DNA from: Gemmatimonadota bacterium
GTDB taxonomy: Bacteria > Latescibacterota > UBA2968 > UBA8231
Reading direction: 5' to 3'
Length of the DNA stretch: 64,000 bases
Assembly: GCA_009840005.1 (NCBI GenBank)
Contig: VXOR01000106.1
Location: 1 to 64,000 of the forward strand
Shown here: positions 1 to 9,179 of the stretch, one piece after another
Position numbering within the stretch: the stretch's first letter is position 1
Layout of the letters: each line of letters opens with the position of its first letter
Made by a program: the position numbers and the translations under genes
The notes under the pieces: model-generated
Told to the model about the DNA's origin: nothing
Database searches by the model: none
What the model saw: the letters and a program-made list of their open reading frames with translations, nothing else

Positions 1-50
1 AAAACAAAACAACCAACAAAAAAGGGCAACAAAACACTTAATCAGAGATT

Positions 51-67
51 CCTTGAGTATATCAAGG
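51..67. promoter_or_regulatory. short inverted repeat upstream of TonB receptor
   Basis: CCTTGA, five bases, TCAAGG form a small perfect inverted repeat in the leader of the TonB-dependent receptor gene. It could be an operator half-site pair or chance. Bases 1-128 hold no other recognisable gene. Confidence 0.2.
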
Positions 68-128
68 ATGTCGATGTGCTGACGGAGCAGACGTTACAAA
101 AACGCACCCTTAACAAGGAGGTATTGTG

Positions 129-3100
129 ATGAGATTTTGGCATAGGCACATTTTGGCGCTAGTCGCTGCGGCGTTGGCCTGGGCTGCGCCGGGGTGGACG
201 CAAGCGACAGGTACTGTCGTCGTCTCCGTAGTGGACGACGATAGCGGCCAGGCGCTGGAGACGGCCTTAGTCTATATCCCGGCCTTGGACCTAGGCGGGA
301 TGTCGGACGCACGGGGTCAGTTTACTATAGCCGAGGTGCCGGTGGGTGAGCACACATTGCGCGCCGAATTGATCGGCTACTCGTCGGCGACTGCCACGGT
401 TGTGGTAGAGGCCGGACAAACCGCGACCGTCGAGTTGCGGATAAAACCCTCCGCGCTGCTCCTTGAGGAGCTGGCGGTGACCGGCACGGCTGTTAAGGAC
501 TCTCCCGTCAGTTCGACCTATGCCGTTGCGGTGACCGGACGGGACAAGATGGCCGAACAAGGGTCGCCGCAGGCAGTTGATTTCTTCAAGAACTTGAGTG
601 CCAGTCACGGAGTGATTGGCGAGCGCAGCAGTTGGTACAATGCCAATCAAGCCGCCACTCTTTCCGAGAGCATTGCCAACGTCAATCTGCGCGGTCTGGG
701 AGCCTCGCGGACGCTGGTGTTGATCAACAGTCGCCGCCAGACCTATGTCCCGGCGCGCTTGATCGGCGGACGCTTTGTCGATGTGAATGCCATTCCCGCC
801 ATCGCCGTGGATCGAGTCGAGGTGCTCAAGGAAGGGGCCTCGGCCATCTATGGGTCCGATGCGGTGGCTGGCGTCGCCAACTTTTTGACTCGGGCTGACT
901 TTGAGGGTTTTGAGGTCTCAGGGGCACACGAGTATATCGCTGGCGCTGGCGATTCCAATATCGGCGCGATCTGGGGTGGGAAGATCGGTGCGGCTCATGC
1001 GGTTGTTGCTGGGGAATGGAGGGGGCGTCAGGCACTGCCGGCCTCCGAAAGGGACTACTTGTTGCAGCCGTGGCATGGCGGCGGACAGCGCCTTGGCTGG
1101 TCGAGCTTGGGCAACCCGGGCACCTTCGCCGTTGGCGCGCCGGCCCCGTGGACCGCTGCCATTCACGCCCCGCGTTGCGAGCAGTTTGGCGGCTTCCGGG
1201 AATCTTGGACCTGCCGCTTTCGCTATCAGCAGTACGAGAATCTGATCGAGGACATGAGTCATACCCGCGCTTTCGCTGAGATCAACGGTGCGTTGGGCAA
1301 TGGCACGGAGTATCACTTTGAGGGCTTGGTTGCCCAGGCTGAGATTCCCGAGTGGTACACCACCCCTTCGTATCCTCCCTTCCCTCTGACAGACACGAGC
1401 ATCATGGAGGTCGCGCCCAACCATCCGGGCCGGGAGGCATTCTGCGCGGACTACGGCGCTGAGGAAGGCGACCTGTATTACAACGAATGCCAAGGTGGCG
1501 AGGATTGGTATTTCAATGGCCGTCCGTTTGGCAACTCAGGTCCCGCGCGCACGCTGGGCCGCGACTCTCGCACCTTGCGCTTTGCGGCTTCCGCCAATGG
1601 CGACCTTAGTCGAGATATCCATTTTGACCTAGGGCTGTCCTATTCTCGCACTGAGGGCAACTACAACCTGCCGGGGGTGTATATCGAGCGGCTGTTCCTC
1701 GGCTTCCGCGGGTTTGGTGGCCCCGATTGCGGCGTTGGTGTGGAGGCGGATAACACGTCACTTGCTGGGATGCGGCTCGGCTCGCTCAACGGCCAAGTGG
1801 CGGGTCAGGGCGATTGCCAGTACTACAACCCCTTTGGCAATGCCATAGAATTCGCGGATCAATACGGCGCGGAGTTTGCAAGCCAAGCCAATCCCGATTA
1901 CCGCGCCAACCTTGCCAATAGTCCCGAGTTGCGGCAGTGGCTCAATCAGGAAGTCGATCTACAGAGCACTGCGGATCTGCTGGTTGCCGATGCGACGCTG
2001 AGCGGAACGTGGATTGAGGACGTCGCTAGTTACGCAGCCGGCTACCAGTTTCGCCTGCTCAATGCCAGCGGCGATCCCAACGACGAGGGCGACGTGACCA
2101 TCAATCCCTGTCCGGTGGTAGGCGATGACGGGTGCTCAGCCGAGGATCGGTTCGGTCCCTATGCGTTCACCAATGTGAATCGGCCTTATGATGAGTCGCA
2201 AACCGTGCATCGCTTCTTTGCCGAGATTCCCCTGAGCTTGGGATCGCGCTTTGACACCCAGCTCGCGGCCAACTACGAGTTCCACGATGCGGCGAGCAGT
2301 TTCGATCCCAAGTTCGGTTGGCGCTACCAGCTAGTGGAATCGCCGACTCAATCCTTGTTTCTGCGCGGTTCGGTACAGACGACGTTTCGCACGCCATCGC
2401 TGGACGACGTAAACGAAAGTCCGCTTTCGACGCTTGAGTGGATCAACGAAACGGGCGCCTATCAAACGGTGGACCGAATCGGCAGCAAGGACCTCAAGCC
2501 CGAACAGGCTTTTACCTATAATGCGGGTTTTGTCTTAGTCACCGAGGAGGGCTTTGACGCGACGTTTGACTATTGGAGTTACGATTTCAAGGATGTCATC
2601 GGCTCGATGCCGCACGGGGCCATTACCGCCTTATATGCCGATGAAGCGAATAAGGAAGCCCTGAAGCAGTTCATCGTCTGCCCAGACGGAATCGGCACGG
2701 GCACCTGCGCTGCCTCCGAACTGGAGCGGGTGCAAGTTGATATCGTCAATTGGCCAGGGGTCAAGACCTCGGGGATTGATTTGCATTTGGGCGGGCGCAC
2801 GGATGCCGGAAGTGGGGAATTTTCGCTCGGCTTGGACGCTACATATACGTTGGAGTACCGGACGAAGGCTTTTACGCTCGGCGACTTGGTGTTGCAAGAG
2901 GGGGCAGACGCGGCCGGCTACCTGAACTTCGGCAATCCCATTGCAACCTCGTTACCGAAGTTGAAGGGTCAAGTGTCGGCGGGCTATCACTGGGAAGGCT
3001 ACCGCCTCGTGAGCTTTTTGAACTACATTTCGTCGTACGAGGACCGAGGATCGATGAACTCCGGTAATGATGCCGTTAAAGAAGTATTCGGTACCATTGA

Positions 3101-3290
3101 CTCGTTCGTCACTTGGGATGTGAGCTTTCTGTGGGACTTGTCCGAGGGCGTCAATATCGCGCTGTCGGGGATGAATCTGCTCGACACGATGCCGCCGCTG
3201 GTCAACATTGAGCAAGCGTATGACGGCTTTACCCACGATCCCAAGGGGAGGCGGCTGAAGCTGGCTGTGTCCTATAATTTTGGCGGGTGA
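129..3290 (+). CDS. TonB-dependent outer-membrane receptor
   Basis: Predicted to import a ligand across the outer membrane using TonB energy; the ligand is unknown. An N-terminal signal peptide (cleavage near the WTQA at about residue 25) is followed by a carboxypeptidase-regulatory-like Ig domain (about 29-105). A plug domain follows (about 125-255; contains NVNLRGLG and VEVLKEGASAIYGSDAVAGV, typical plug signatures), then a beta-barrel to residue 1053. Several Cys pairs sit in extracellular loops of the barrel. AAGGAGG at 115-121 is 7 nt from ATG 129; an in-frame GTG at 126 is the alternative start. The next gene is on the other strand, so it appears monocistronic. The family assignment is firm; the substrate is not predictable. 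Confidence 0.93.
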   Translation: MRFWHRHILALVAAALAWAAPGWTQATGTVVVSVVDDDSGQALETALVYIPALDLGGMSDARGQFTIAEVPVGEHTLRAELIGYSSATATVVVEAGQTATVELRIKPSALLLEELAVTGTAVKDSPVSSTYAVAVTGRDKMAEQGSPQAVDFFKNLSASHGVIGERSSWYNANQAATLSESIANVNLRGLGASRTLVLINSRRQTYVPARLIGGRFVDVNAIPAIAVDRVEVLKEGASAIYGSDAVAGVANFLTRADFEGFEVSGAHEYIAGAGDSNIGAIWGGKIGAAHAVVAGEWRGRQALPASERDYLLQPWHGGGQRLGWSSLGNPGTFAVGAPAPWTAAIHAPRCEQFGGFRESWTCRFRYQQYENLIEDMSHTRAFAEINGALGNGTEYHFEGLVAQAEIPEWYTTPSYPPFPLTDTSIMEVAPNHPGREAFCADYGAEEGDLYYNECQGGEDWYFNGRPFGNSGPARTLGRDSRTLRFAASANGDLSRDIHFDLGLSYSRTEGNYNLPGVYIERLFLGFRGFGGPDCGVGVEADNTSLAGMRLGSLNGQVAGQGDCQYYNPFGNAIEFADQYGAEFASQANPDYRANLANSPELRQWLNQEVDLQSTADLLVADATLSGTWIEDVASYAAGYQFRLLNASGDPNDEGDVTINPCPVVGDDGCSAEDRFGPYAFTNVNRPYDESQTVHRFFAEIPLSLGSRFDTQLAANYEFHDAASSFDPKFGWRYQLVESPTQSLFLRGSVQTTFRTPSLDDVNESPLSTLEWINETGAYQTVDRIGSKDLKPEQAFTYNAGFVLVTEEGFDATFDYWSYDFKDVIGSMPHGAITALYADEANKEALKQFIVCPDGIGTGTCAASELERVQVDIVNWPGVKTSGIDLHLGGRTDAGSGEFSLGLDATYTLEYRTKAFTLGDLVLQEGADAAGYLNFGNPIATSLPKLKGQVSAGYHWEGYRLVSFLNYISSYEDRGSMNSGNDAVKEVFGTIDSFVTWDVSFLWDLSEGVNIALSGMNLLDTMPPLVNIEQAYDGFTHDPKGRRLKLAVSYNFGG

Positions 3291-3322
3291 AATTCGATTT
3301 TCAACGACGATCGCTTACGAAT

Positions 3323-3352
3323 GTAGGGGGCGGTTTGCAAACCGCCCCCTAC
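3323..3352. repeat. 30-bp perfect palindrome (GTAGGGGGCGG family), copy 1
   Basis: GTAGGGGGCGGTTTG and its exact reverse complement abut here, between the converging ends of the TonB receptor and HAD genes. Near-identical copies lie at 14084-14112 and 23415-23442. It would form a very stable hairpin and may act as a bidirectional terminator, but there is no T-tract, so a dispersed palindromic (REP-like) element is equally likely. Confidence 0.8.
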
Positions 3353-3392
3353 TTCCCAACCGATTGAGAAACCGCGATTCCTGTACCAAGAA

Positions 3393-4091
3393 TCACCACA
3401 GCAGTGCCTCGGCTAGCTCGGTAAAATTTTCCACTTCCACATCAGGTCGATACGGCGTTTCTTCATAGGGCAGGGCGTTGCGGTTGACGAAGGCCCCCCT
3501 CATGCCGCAGGCTCGCGCTCCCATCACATCGAATGAATTGGCCGAAACCATCATGCACTGTCCCACTTCGAGGTTCAGCAAGGTTGCGGCCCGGCGATAC
3601 ACCCCAGGATGCGGCTTGAAGGCACCTACTTCCTCGACCGAGATAATGCGGTCGAAGTCCCCGCCAATGCGGTTGGTCGCTAGATGGTTCAAAAAGTCGG
3701 CCTCGCCGTTGGATAGGACGACTAGGCGATAGCGCCCCTTTAACTTTTCAAGGGCTGTCCGCACATCGGCGAAGGGGTTGAGGTGCTGCCAGGCTGCCAT
3801 GAGCCGGGGGACATCTCCTTTGGCCGCGTCTATTCCCTCCAACGCCAAAACGTAAATCAAGGCCCGCCGCACCGTCTCCAAATAGCCGCTGTGGCCCAAC
3901 AGGAGGATATTGTCCTGATATTGCTCTAGGCGCTGGCGCGCCCGCCATTGGTTCCACAGATGCTCGGGCGGGACTGAAGACCCTTTATCGCGCAGGTAGG
4001 ACGCGATGGCCGGGGTCAGGCTGCCGCCCAAGTCGAGGACGGTGCCGAACAGGTCGAAGGTGAGGGCTTGTACTGTCGGGAATTTGGTCAT
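3393..4091 (-). CDS. HAD-superfamily hydrolase, haloacid dehalogenase type II-like
   Basis: A 232-residue HAD phosphatase/dehalogenase. Motif I is FDLFGT with nucleophile Asp13. WRARQRLEQY carries the Arg expected in L-2-haloacid dehalogenases, VVLSNGE gives the motif II Ser, FKPHPGVY the motif III Lys, and SANSFDVMGA the motif IV Asp. It would hydrolyse 2-haloacids or a small phosphate ester; the FGT motif and length favour the type II dehalogenase group. The start at 4091 is preceded by GAGG 8 nt upstream. The reading frame stays open upstream to 4277, but that stretch is a transposed repeat element and is excluded. It is divergent from mgsA. Confidence 0.85.
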   Translation of the reverse strand: MTKFPTVQALTFDLFGTVLDLGGSLTPAIASYLRDKGSSVPPEHLWNQWRARQRLEQYQDNILLLGHSGYLETVRRALIYVLALEGIDAAKGDVPRLMAAWQHLNPFADVRTALEKLKGRYRLVVLSNGEADFLNHLATNRIGGDFDRIISVEEVGAFKPHPGVYRRAATLLNLEVGQCMMVSANSFDVMGARACGMRGAFVNRNALPYEETPYRPDVEVENFTELAEALLW

Positions 4092-4143
4092 ATTATTTGC
4101 CTCGTCGTGTTTGTTGTGCATTAAGCGATTGTGTAATTTACTC

Positions 4144-4299
4144 CTAAGTACACGACAGTAGAGTGGTATGGGATGCTTCGCTGCGCTCAGCATGACAACA
4201 GGGGCGTCAGTACCTGTCATGCTGAGCGCAGCAAAGCGGAGTCGAAGCATCTCAGCCCTCCCATGCCTAACGTCCACTGGATTACTGTCGTGTACTTAG
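4144..4299. mobile_element. MITE-like element with 17-bp TIRs and 8-bp target duplication, copy 1
   Basis: The element begins CTAAGTACACGACAGTA and ends with its exact reverse complement. The 8-bp ATTTACTC occurs directly on both sides (4136-4143 and 4300-4307), as expected of a target-site duplication. The interior is a large imperfect hairpin (GATGCTTCG... at 4172, ...CGAAGCATC to 4251). No coding capacity. A second copy lies inverted at 16794-16950. The mobilising transposase is not in the window. It sits in the divergent promoter region of the HAD and mgsA genes. Confidence 0.88.
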
Positions 4300-4350
4300 A
4301 TTTACTCTAATTCGCGAGCAGAAGAATCGTATTAAAATGACCAGTATGCA

Positions 4351-5253
4351 ATGTGTGGTATTGTTGGGTTGTACGTAAAAAAACACAACTTGGCCGATCA
4401 ACTCGGTGCGCTGTTCGCCGAGATGCTGATCGGCATGAGCGATCGCGGCCCCGATAGCGCGGGGTTGGCGCTCTATGGCAATGAGCCGCCGGAGGGTTTT
4501 ATCAAAGTTACCTTGCGGCACGCGGCCGACGACTACGACTGGCCAGGGCTGGCCGATCAACTCGGCGCGCGCTTTAGCTGTGAGGCGAGCCTGCGCGTCA
4601 ACGCCAACTACGCGGTCATCGCGGTGTGTGCCGACGCTGATGCACTGGGGCGAGAGTTGGCTGGTTCAGATCCTGGTCTGACGGTGATGAGTATCGGCCG
4701 CAGCATCGAGATCCTCAAAGAAATCGGCGCACCCGCTGAGATCGTCGATCGCTTTGGCGTGCGCAAGATGCGCGGTACGCACATCATCGGCCACACGCGC
4801 ATGGCCACCGAGAGCGCGGTGACCACCGATGGCTCTCATCCCTTTTCCACGGGCATGGACCTCTGCTTAGTACACAACGGGTCGCTGAGCAATCACAATC
4901 GGCTGCGCACGCGCTTGGAGCGTAGGGGAATTGAGATCCGCACGGAAAACGACTCGGAGGTGGCCGCTGGCTACTTGATGTGGCGGATGCAGCAGGGGGA
5001 TACCTTGCAAGCGGCCTTGCAAGCGGCGCTCGACGATCTGGACGGCTTCTATACCTTTGCCATTGGCACGGTCGATGGCTTTGCGGTCTTGCGCGATCCA
5101 ATCGCCTGTAAGCCAGCGGTGCTGGCCGAGACGGATGAGTACGTGGCGATGGCCAGCGAGTTCCAGGCGCTATCGAGCTTGCCGGGGATCGATGACGCGG
5201 AGGTGTGGGAGCCCAAGCCGGCGCGGGTGTACACTTGGGGAGGAACGGATTGA
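4351..5253 (+). CDS. mgsA: N-methylglutamate synthase subunit A (GlxB-like class II glutamine amidotransferase)
   Basis: An N-terminal-nucleophile glutamine amidotransferase domain that releases ammonia or methylamine for the synthase complex. MCGIVG puts the catalytic Cys at residue 2, which fixes the start even though no good Shine-Dalgarno is visible. The family motifs SDRGPDSAG, GHTRMATES, HPF and VHNGSLSNH are present. At 300 residues it matches the free-standing GltB-domain-1 proteins (GlxB/MgsA). Its stop overlaps the mgsB start (TGATG). The call as MgsA rather than a generic GlxB rests on the downstream gmaS and mgd genes. Confidence 0.88.
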   Translation: MCGIVGLYVKKHNLADQLGALFAEMLIGMSDRGPDSAGLALYGNEPPEGFIKVTLRHAADDYDWPGLADQLGARFSCEASLRVNANYAVIAVCADADALGRELAGSDPGLTVMSIGRSIEILKEIGAPAEIVDRFGVRKMRGTHIIGHTRMATESAVTTDGSHPFSTGMDLCLVHNGSLSNHNRLRTRLERRGIEIRTENDSEVAAGYLMWRMQQGDTLQAALQAALDDLDGFYTFAIGTVDGFAVLRDPIACKPAVLAETDEYVAMASEFQALSSLPGIDDAEVWEPKPARVYTWGGTD

Positions 5254-5963
5254 TGGGCGCGGAGGTTTTCGACTTGGCTTCGGCAAGCTCTGCCGGGGCG
5301 GCGACCGGAGCGTTGCGCCAGCTCAACCAGCGCCTGCACAACCTGACTGAGGAGACGGCCAAGACGCCGTGGCGGATTCTGCATCCCCGAGGCGCGCACG
5401 CCGTGGCCGCCGGAGTCGATGCACCCGTAGAGATCGATATCGAAGGCCACGTTGGCTACTATTGCGCTGGCATGAATCAGCGCGCTCACATCACCGTCCA
5501 CGGGATGGTCGGGGTCGGGGTGGCTGAGAACATGATGTCGGGGCTGGTGAGGGTGAAAGGCCACGCCAGTCAGTGCGCTGGGGCCACCGGGCACGGCGGC
5601 CTGCTGGTCATTGAGGGCGACGCGTCGAGCCGGTGCGGGATTTCGATGAAGGGGATCGACATTGTGGTCGGCGGTTCGGTCGGCCACAGCAGTTGCTTTA
5701 TGGCCCAAGCCGGCAACCTAGTCGTCTGCGGCGATGCGGACGAGGCGTTGGGTGACTCGCTGTACGAGGCGCGGATTTTCGTGCGCGGCCGGGTCGCGGG
5801 CTTGGGGGCCGACTGCATTGAAAAACCTATGCGCGACGAGCATTTGAGCGCGTTGGCCGAGCTGTTGGCGCGAGCGGAGTTGCCCGATGTGCGCCCCGAA
5901 GAGTTCCGCCGCTACGGGGCAGCGCGCCAGCTTTACAACTTCAAGGTAGATAACGCATACTAG
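5253..5963 (+). CDS. mgsB: N-methylglutamate synthase subunit B (GlxC-like, GXGXG domain)
   Basis: A 236-residue stand-alone version of the glutamate synthase alpha-subunit C-terminal GXGXG beta-helix domain. Repeated Gly-rich turns are visible (GHVGYYCAGMN, GATGHGGLLVIEG, GGSVGHSS, GRVAGLGADCIEKPM). It is a structural part of N-methylglutamate synthase, which transfers methylamine onto glutamate. The ATG at 5253 overlaps the mgsA stop by one base, implying translational coupling; an upstream in-frame GTG-type extension inside mgsA is not needed. Confidence 0.87.
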   Translation: MGAEVFDLASASSAGAATGALRQLNQRLHNLTEETAKTPWRILHPRGAHAVAAGVDAPVEIDIEGHVGYYCAGMNQRAHITVHGMVGVGVAENMMSGLVRVKGHASQCAGATGHGGLLVIEGDASSRCGISMKGIDIVVGGSVGHSSCFMAQAGNLVVCGDADEALGDSLYEARIFVRGRVAGLGADCIEKPMRDEHLSALAELLARAELPDVRPEEFRRYGAARQLYNFKVDNAY

Positions 5964-6031
5964 AGTGGTCAGTGGCCAGTGAATAGTGCCGTAAGATGTG
6001 GACGAGCACTAACCACTAACCACTAACCACT
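5964..6031. repeat. short tandem/inverted repeats between mgsB and mgsC
   Basis: Two AGTGGYC units (5964-5977) are followed by three exact AACCACT units (6011-6031), which are complementary in sense and could fold together. The block separates mgsB and mgsC by 79 bp in an otherwise tightly packed operon. Confidence 0.6.
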
Positions 6032-6042
6032 GTCCATTAAAT

Positions 6043-7395
6043 ATGATGCAATCACACTACAGCCCAGAGGGCCTGCGCGAGTCGGCGACCTTTGGCCGCG
6101 ACATCATCCACGAAATCCAGCGCGCTGCGCAGACCGGGATCTACGATATCCGCGGTTGGGGAGCCAAGCGCCGGGTGCCCCATTTTGACGACTTGGTCTT
6201 TTTGGGCGCGAGCATGTCGCGCTATCCACTCGAAGGCTACCGCGAGCGCTGCGACACCGATGTGGTGTTGGGTACGCGCTACGCCAAAAACCCGATCCAC
6301 CTCGACATCCCCGTCACCATTGCGGGGATGAGCTTTGGCTCGCTGTCGGCGCAGGCTAAAGAGGCGCTCGGCCGCGGTGCCAGCGAGGTGGGCACGAGCA
6401 CCACGACTGGCGACGGCGGGATGACGGCGGAGGAGCGCGAGCAGTCGCGGATTTTGGTGTACCAGTTGTTGCCCTCGCGCTACGGCATGAACCCCGACGA
6501 CCTGCGGAAGGCCGATGCCATTGAGGTGGTGCTCGGCCAGGGGGCCAAGCCCGGCGGTGGCGGAATGCTGTTGGGCCAGAAGATCAGCGACCGCGTCGCC
6601 CAGATGCGGACCTTGCCCAAGGACATCGACCAGCGCTCGGCCTGCCGCCATCCCGATTGGACCGGCCCGGACGACTTGGCGATCAAAATAGTCGAGCTGC
6701 GCGAGATCACCGACTGGCAGGTGCCGATCTACGTCAAGATCGGCGCGACGCGGACCTACTACGACACGCTTTTGGCGATCAAGGCCGGGGCCGACGTGGT
6801 GGTGCTCGACGGGATGCAGGGCGGCACGGGCGCGACCCAGGAGGTATTCATCGAGCACGTGGGCATCCCGACTCTGCCGGCTGTGCGCCAAGCGGTGGAG
6901 GCGCTCGATGAGCTGGATATGCACCGCAAGGTACAGCTCGTTGTGTCTGGCGGCATCCGCAGCGGCGCGGATGTGGCCAAGGCTCTGGCAATGGGGGCGG
7001 ATGCCTGTTCGATTGGCACGGCCGCATTGATCGCATTGGGCGACAACAGTCCGCATTTGGACCCCGAGTACCGCAAAATCGGCTCGGCGGCTGGCTTTTA
7101 CGACGACTTGCAGGACGGCCAAGACCCGGCTGGCATCTCAACCCAGACCGACGCATTAGCCCAGCGCCTCGACCCGGAAGTCGGAGGCCGCCTGCTTGCC
7201 AACTATCTGCGGGTGATGACCATGGAATGTCAGACCATTGCCCGCGCCTGTGGCAAATCGCACGTTCACAATTTGGAGCCAGAGGACTTGGCGGCGCTGA
7301 CCATTGAGGCAGCGGCCATGGCCAAGATCCCCTTGGCCGGAACGGATTGGATTCCTGGAAGCACGTCAACTAATAAAGGAGCCTGTTGTGACTGA
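6043..7395 (+). CDS. mgsC: N-methylglutamate synthase subunit C (GlxD-like FMN glutamate synthase domain)
   Basis: A 450-residue FMN-binding TIM-barrel domain homologous to the synthase domain of GltB. Landmarks are ITIAGMSFGSLS-type flavin-site sequence near residues 85-100, GQGAKPGGGGMLLG, VKIGA, VVLDGMQGGTGA, SGGIRSGADVAKALAMGADACSIGTA, and a C-terminal CQTIARACGKSHVHNLEPEDL tail. It makes N-methyl-L-glutamate from methylamine and glutamate with MgsA and MgsB. Its last codons overlap the gmaS start (GTG 7388), again implying coupling. Confidence 0.88.
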   Translation: MMQSHYSPEGLRESATFGRDIIHEIQRAAQTGIYDIRGWGAKRRVPHFDDLVFLGASMSRYPLEGYRERCDTDVVLGTRYAKNPIHLDIPVTIAGMSFGSLSAQAKEALGRGASEVGTSTTTGDGGMTAEEREQSRILVYQLLPSRYGMNPDDLRKADAIEVVLGQGAKPGGGGMLLGQKISDRVAQMRTLPKDIDQRSACRHPDWTGPDDLAIKIVELREITDWQVPIYVKIGATRTYYDTLLAIKAGADVVVLDGMQGGTGATQEVFIEHVGIPTLPAVRQAVEALDELDMHRKVQLVVSGGIRSGADVAKALAMGADACSIGTAALIALGDNSPHLDPEYRKIGSAAGFYDDLQDGQDPAGISTQTDALAQRLDPEVGGRLLANYLRVMTMECQTIARACGKSHVHNLEPEDLAALTIEAAAMAKIPLAGTDWIPGSTSTNKGACCD

Positions 7396-8746
7396 ACGCA
7401 CTGAGATCAAAGAACGCCTCGCCCAAGAGGGCATTGAATTCCTCCTCGTCCAATTCGTCGATATGACCGGCGCACCCAAAGTGAAGATGGTGCCAGTGAC
7501 GGCGCTTGACGACGCGCTTGACGAAGGCGCGGGTTTTGCCGGCGCGTCTATTTGGGGTTTGGGACAAGGGCCGCACTCGCACGACATGCTGGCAAAGATC
7601 GACCTCGATTCGTACGCACGGCTGTCTTGGCAGCCGAATACCGTGCGCTTTGCCAGCGACCTGTTCGTCGATGGGGAATCCTATCCCTATTGCTCGCGCA
7701 CCAACCTTCAGCGGGTACTCGCCGACGCCCGGCAACAGGGCTATGTCTTCAACGTGGGCATGGAGCCGGAGCACTTTCTCCTCGCGCGCAATGACGACGG
7801 CTCGATCCGGCCTTGGGACCCGGACGGCGTGGACTCGCTGGCCAAGCCCTGTTACGACTTCCGCTCCATGTCGCCGGCGATGGCCTATTTGCAGGAGCTG
7901 ACGCTGTCGCTCAACAGCTTGGGTTGGGGCGTGTACCAGTGCGACCACGAGGATGCCAACGGGCAGTTTGAGGTCAATTTCGACTACGCCGACGCGCTGA
8001 CGACGTCGGACCGCATTATTTTCTTCAAGATGGCCACCTCGCAGATCGCCAAGAAATACGGTGCCATCGCCTCGCACATGCCCAAGCCGTTTGCCGACCG
8101 CACGGGCAGCGGCTTGCACGCTCACTACCATCTGGCCGATGCCGAGTCGGGCGAGAATCTCTTCTTAGACGAAGGAGACAAGCGGGGCTTGGGTTGCTCA
8201 GAGTTGGCCTACCACTTCCTCGGCGGCATTTTGCACCACGCGCGTGCCCTGTGCGCGGTGTCCAGCCCGACGGTGAACTGCTACAAACGCCTGCAACTCG
8301 GCGCTGGTATCTATTCGAGCCGCTCGGGTTTTACTTGGACGCCGGCGTTTATCACGTATGGCGACAACAACCGCACGCAGATGATCCGCACGGCCGGCGA
8401 GGGGCATTTTGAAGACCGCACGATCAGTGCCGCGGCCAATCCCTATCTGGCCTTGGCCGCCTATCTGGTCGCCGGGCTTGACGGCATTGAGCGCGGCTTA
8501 GAGCCGGGCGAGCCAAATTTGGGCAACATGTACGAGCGCCCCCTCGACGAGATCAAAGCGGAGGGGATACAGGTTTTGCCCCAGTCTCTGGCCGAGGCAC
8601 TCGACGCGCTGTGTGCGGACGAAGTGGTGCAGAGCGCGCTAGGTCCTATCGCCGACGAATTCCTCAAGATAAAAGCCGACGAGTGGGCCGAGTACGACAG
8701 CCAAGTCAGCCGTTGGGAGATCGACCGGTATTTGACCTCGTGCTGA
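7388..8746 (+). CDS. gmaS: gamma-glutamylmethylamide synthetase / glutamine synthetase-like (GlnT/GmaS)
   Basis: An ATP-dependent ligase joining methylamine to the gamma-carboxyl of glutamate; type III-like glutamine synthetases are the same family. GTG start with AAAGGAG at 7375-7381, 6 nt away; the product is 452 residues, normal for GmaS. Visible motifs are GMEPEHF (metal Glu), NGQFEVNF, SGLHAHYHL, VNCYKRL, RTAGEGHFEDRT and NPYLALAAYL. The start overlaps the mgsC stop by 8 nt. The neighbourhood mgsABC-gmaS-mgdABC supports GmaS over ordinary nitrogen-assimilating glutamine synthetase. Confidence 0.86.
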   Translation: MTERTEIKERLAQEGIEFLLVQFVDMTGAPKVKMVPVTALDDALDEGAGFAGASIWGLGQGPHSHDMLAKIDLDSYARLSWQPNTVRFASDLFVDGESYPYCSRTNLQRVLADARQQGYVFNVGMEPEHFLLARNDDGSIRPWDPDGVDSLAKPCYDFRSMSPAMAYLQELTLSLNSLGWGVYQCDHEDANGQFEVNFDYADALTTSDRIIFFKMATSQIAKKYGAIASHMPKPFADRTGSGLHAHYHLADAESGENLFLDEGDKRGLGCSELAYHFLGGILHHARALCAVSSPTVNCYKRLQLGAGIYSSRSGFTWTPAFITYGDNNRTQMIRTAGEGHFEDRTISAAANPYLALAAYLVAGLDGIERGLEPGEPNLGNMYERPLDEIKAEGIQVLPQSLAEALDALCADEVVQSALGPIADEFLKIKADEWAEYDSQVSRWEIDRYLTSC

Positions 8747-8754
8747 GGCTATGC

Positions 8755-8812
8755 CCCCTTCGACAAGCTCAGGGTGCGTTGGTTGTTTTGGTTCGTTGAG
8801 CTTGTCGAAACG
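8755..8812. repeat. REP-like inverted pair (CCTTCGACAAGCTCAGG type)
   Basis: CCCTTCGACAAGCTCAGGG is followed about 20 bp later by GTTGAGCTTGTCGAAACG, so the two halves pair as a stem. The same core occurs at 42241-42355. It lies just after gmaS and just before the GIY-YIG gene. Confidence 0.7.
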
Positions 8813-8832
8813 AACTTTTTGAAGGAGCAATA

Positions 8833-9138
8833 ATGAAGGAAGGATACATGTACATACTACTTTGCTCTAATGATCAATACTACACAGGAAGTACCACTGA
8901 TTTAGAGAGCAGGCTTGCTCAGCATAAAAGTGGTCAAGGGGCTAACTTTACGCGCAAACACCTGCCGGTCGAGTTGGTATATTTTGAGAAATTTTCAAGA
9001 ATTGATGAAGCGTTTTACAGAGAAAAACAAGTACAAGGATGGAGCCGAAAAAAGAAAGAAGCTTTAATAAACGGCGAAAGTTATGTACTGCCAAAGTTAT
9101 CAAGAAATTACACCCAGTACGGTGAACCTGCACAATAA
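8833..9138 (+). CDS. GIY-YIG nuclease-fold protein (UPF0213/YhbQ-like)
   Basis: A 101-residue single GIY-YIG domain: MYILLCSNDQYYTGST gives the YIL...YTG core, followed by LESRLAQHKSG, FTRKHLPVELVYFEKF and EAFYREKQVQGW with the conserved Arg/Glu. Such small proteins are usually of unknown role and travel with repeats. AAGGAG lies 5 nt before the ATG. It is noticeably AT-richer than mgs/mgd genes and interrupts the NMG cluster, with a REP element immediately upstream, so it looks inserted. Confidence 0.88.
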   Translation: MKEGYMYILLCSNDQYYTGSTTDLESRLAQHKSGQGANFTRKHLPVELVYFEKFSRIDEAFYREKQVQGWSRKKKEALINGESYVLPKLSRNYTQYGEPAQ

Positions 9139-9179
9139 CCATCTGCGCGTCGTACCGGCTGGCCGGACTCAAACCATTC

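Noticed and set aside
4092..4277. 62-residue N-terminal extension of the HAD protein
   Set aside because: It reads through the transposed MITE-like repeat. The conserved HAD fold starts at 4091 with its own Shine-Dalgarno.
5205..5252. Upstream start for mgsB inside mgsA
   Set aside because: The 16 extra residues come from mgsA in another frame; the TGATG junction at 5253 is the natural start.
6052..7122. Long minus-strand open frame of 356 codons opposite mgsC
   Set aside because: A GC-rich shadow frame with low-complexity composition and no recognisable domain; the plus strand encodes a conserved enzyme.
7304..7387. Upstream start for gmaS
   Set aside because: The extension lies inside mgsC, and GTG 7388 has AAAGGAG at ideal spacing.
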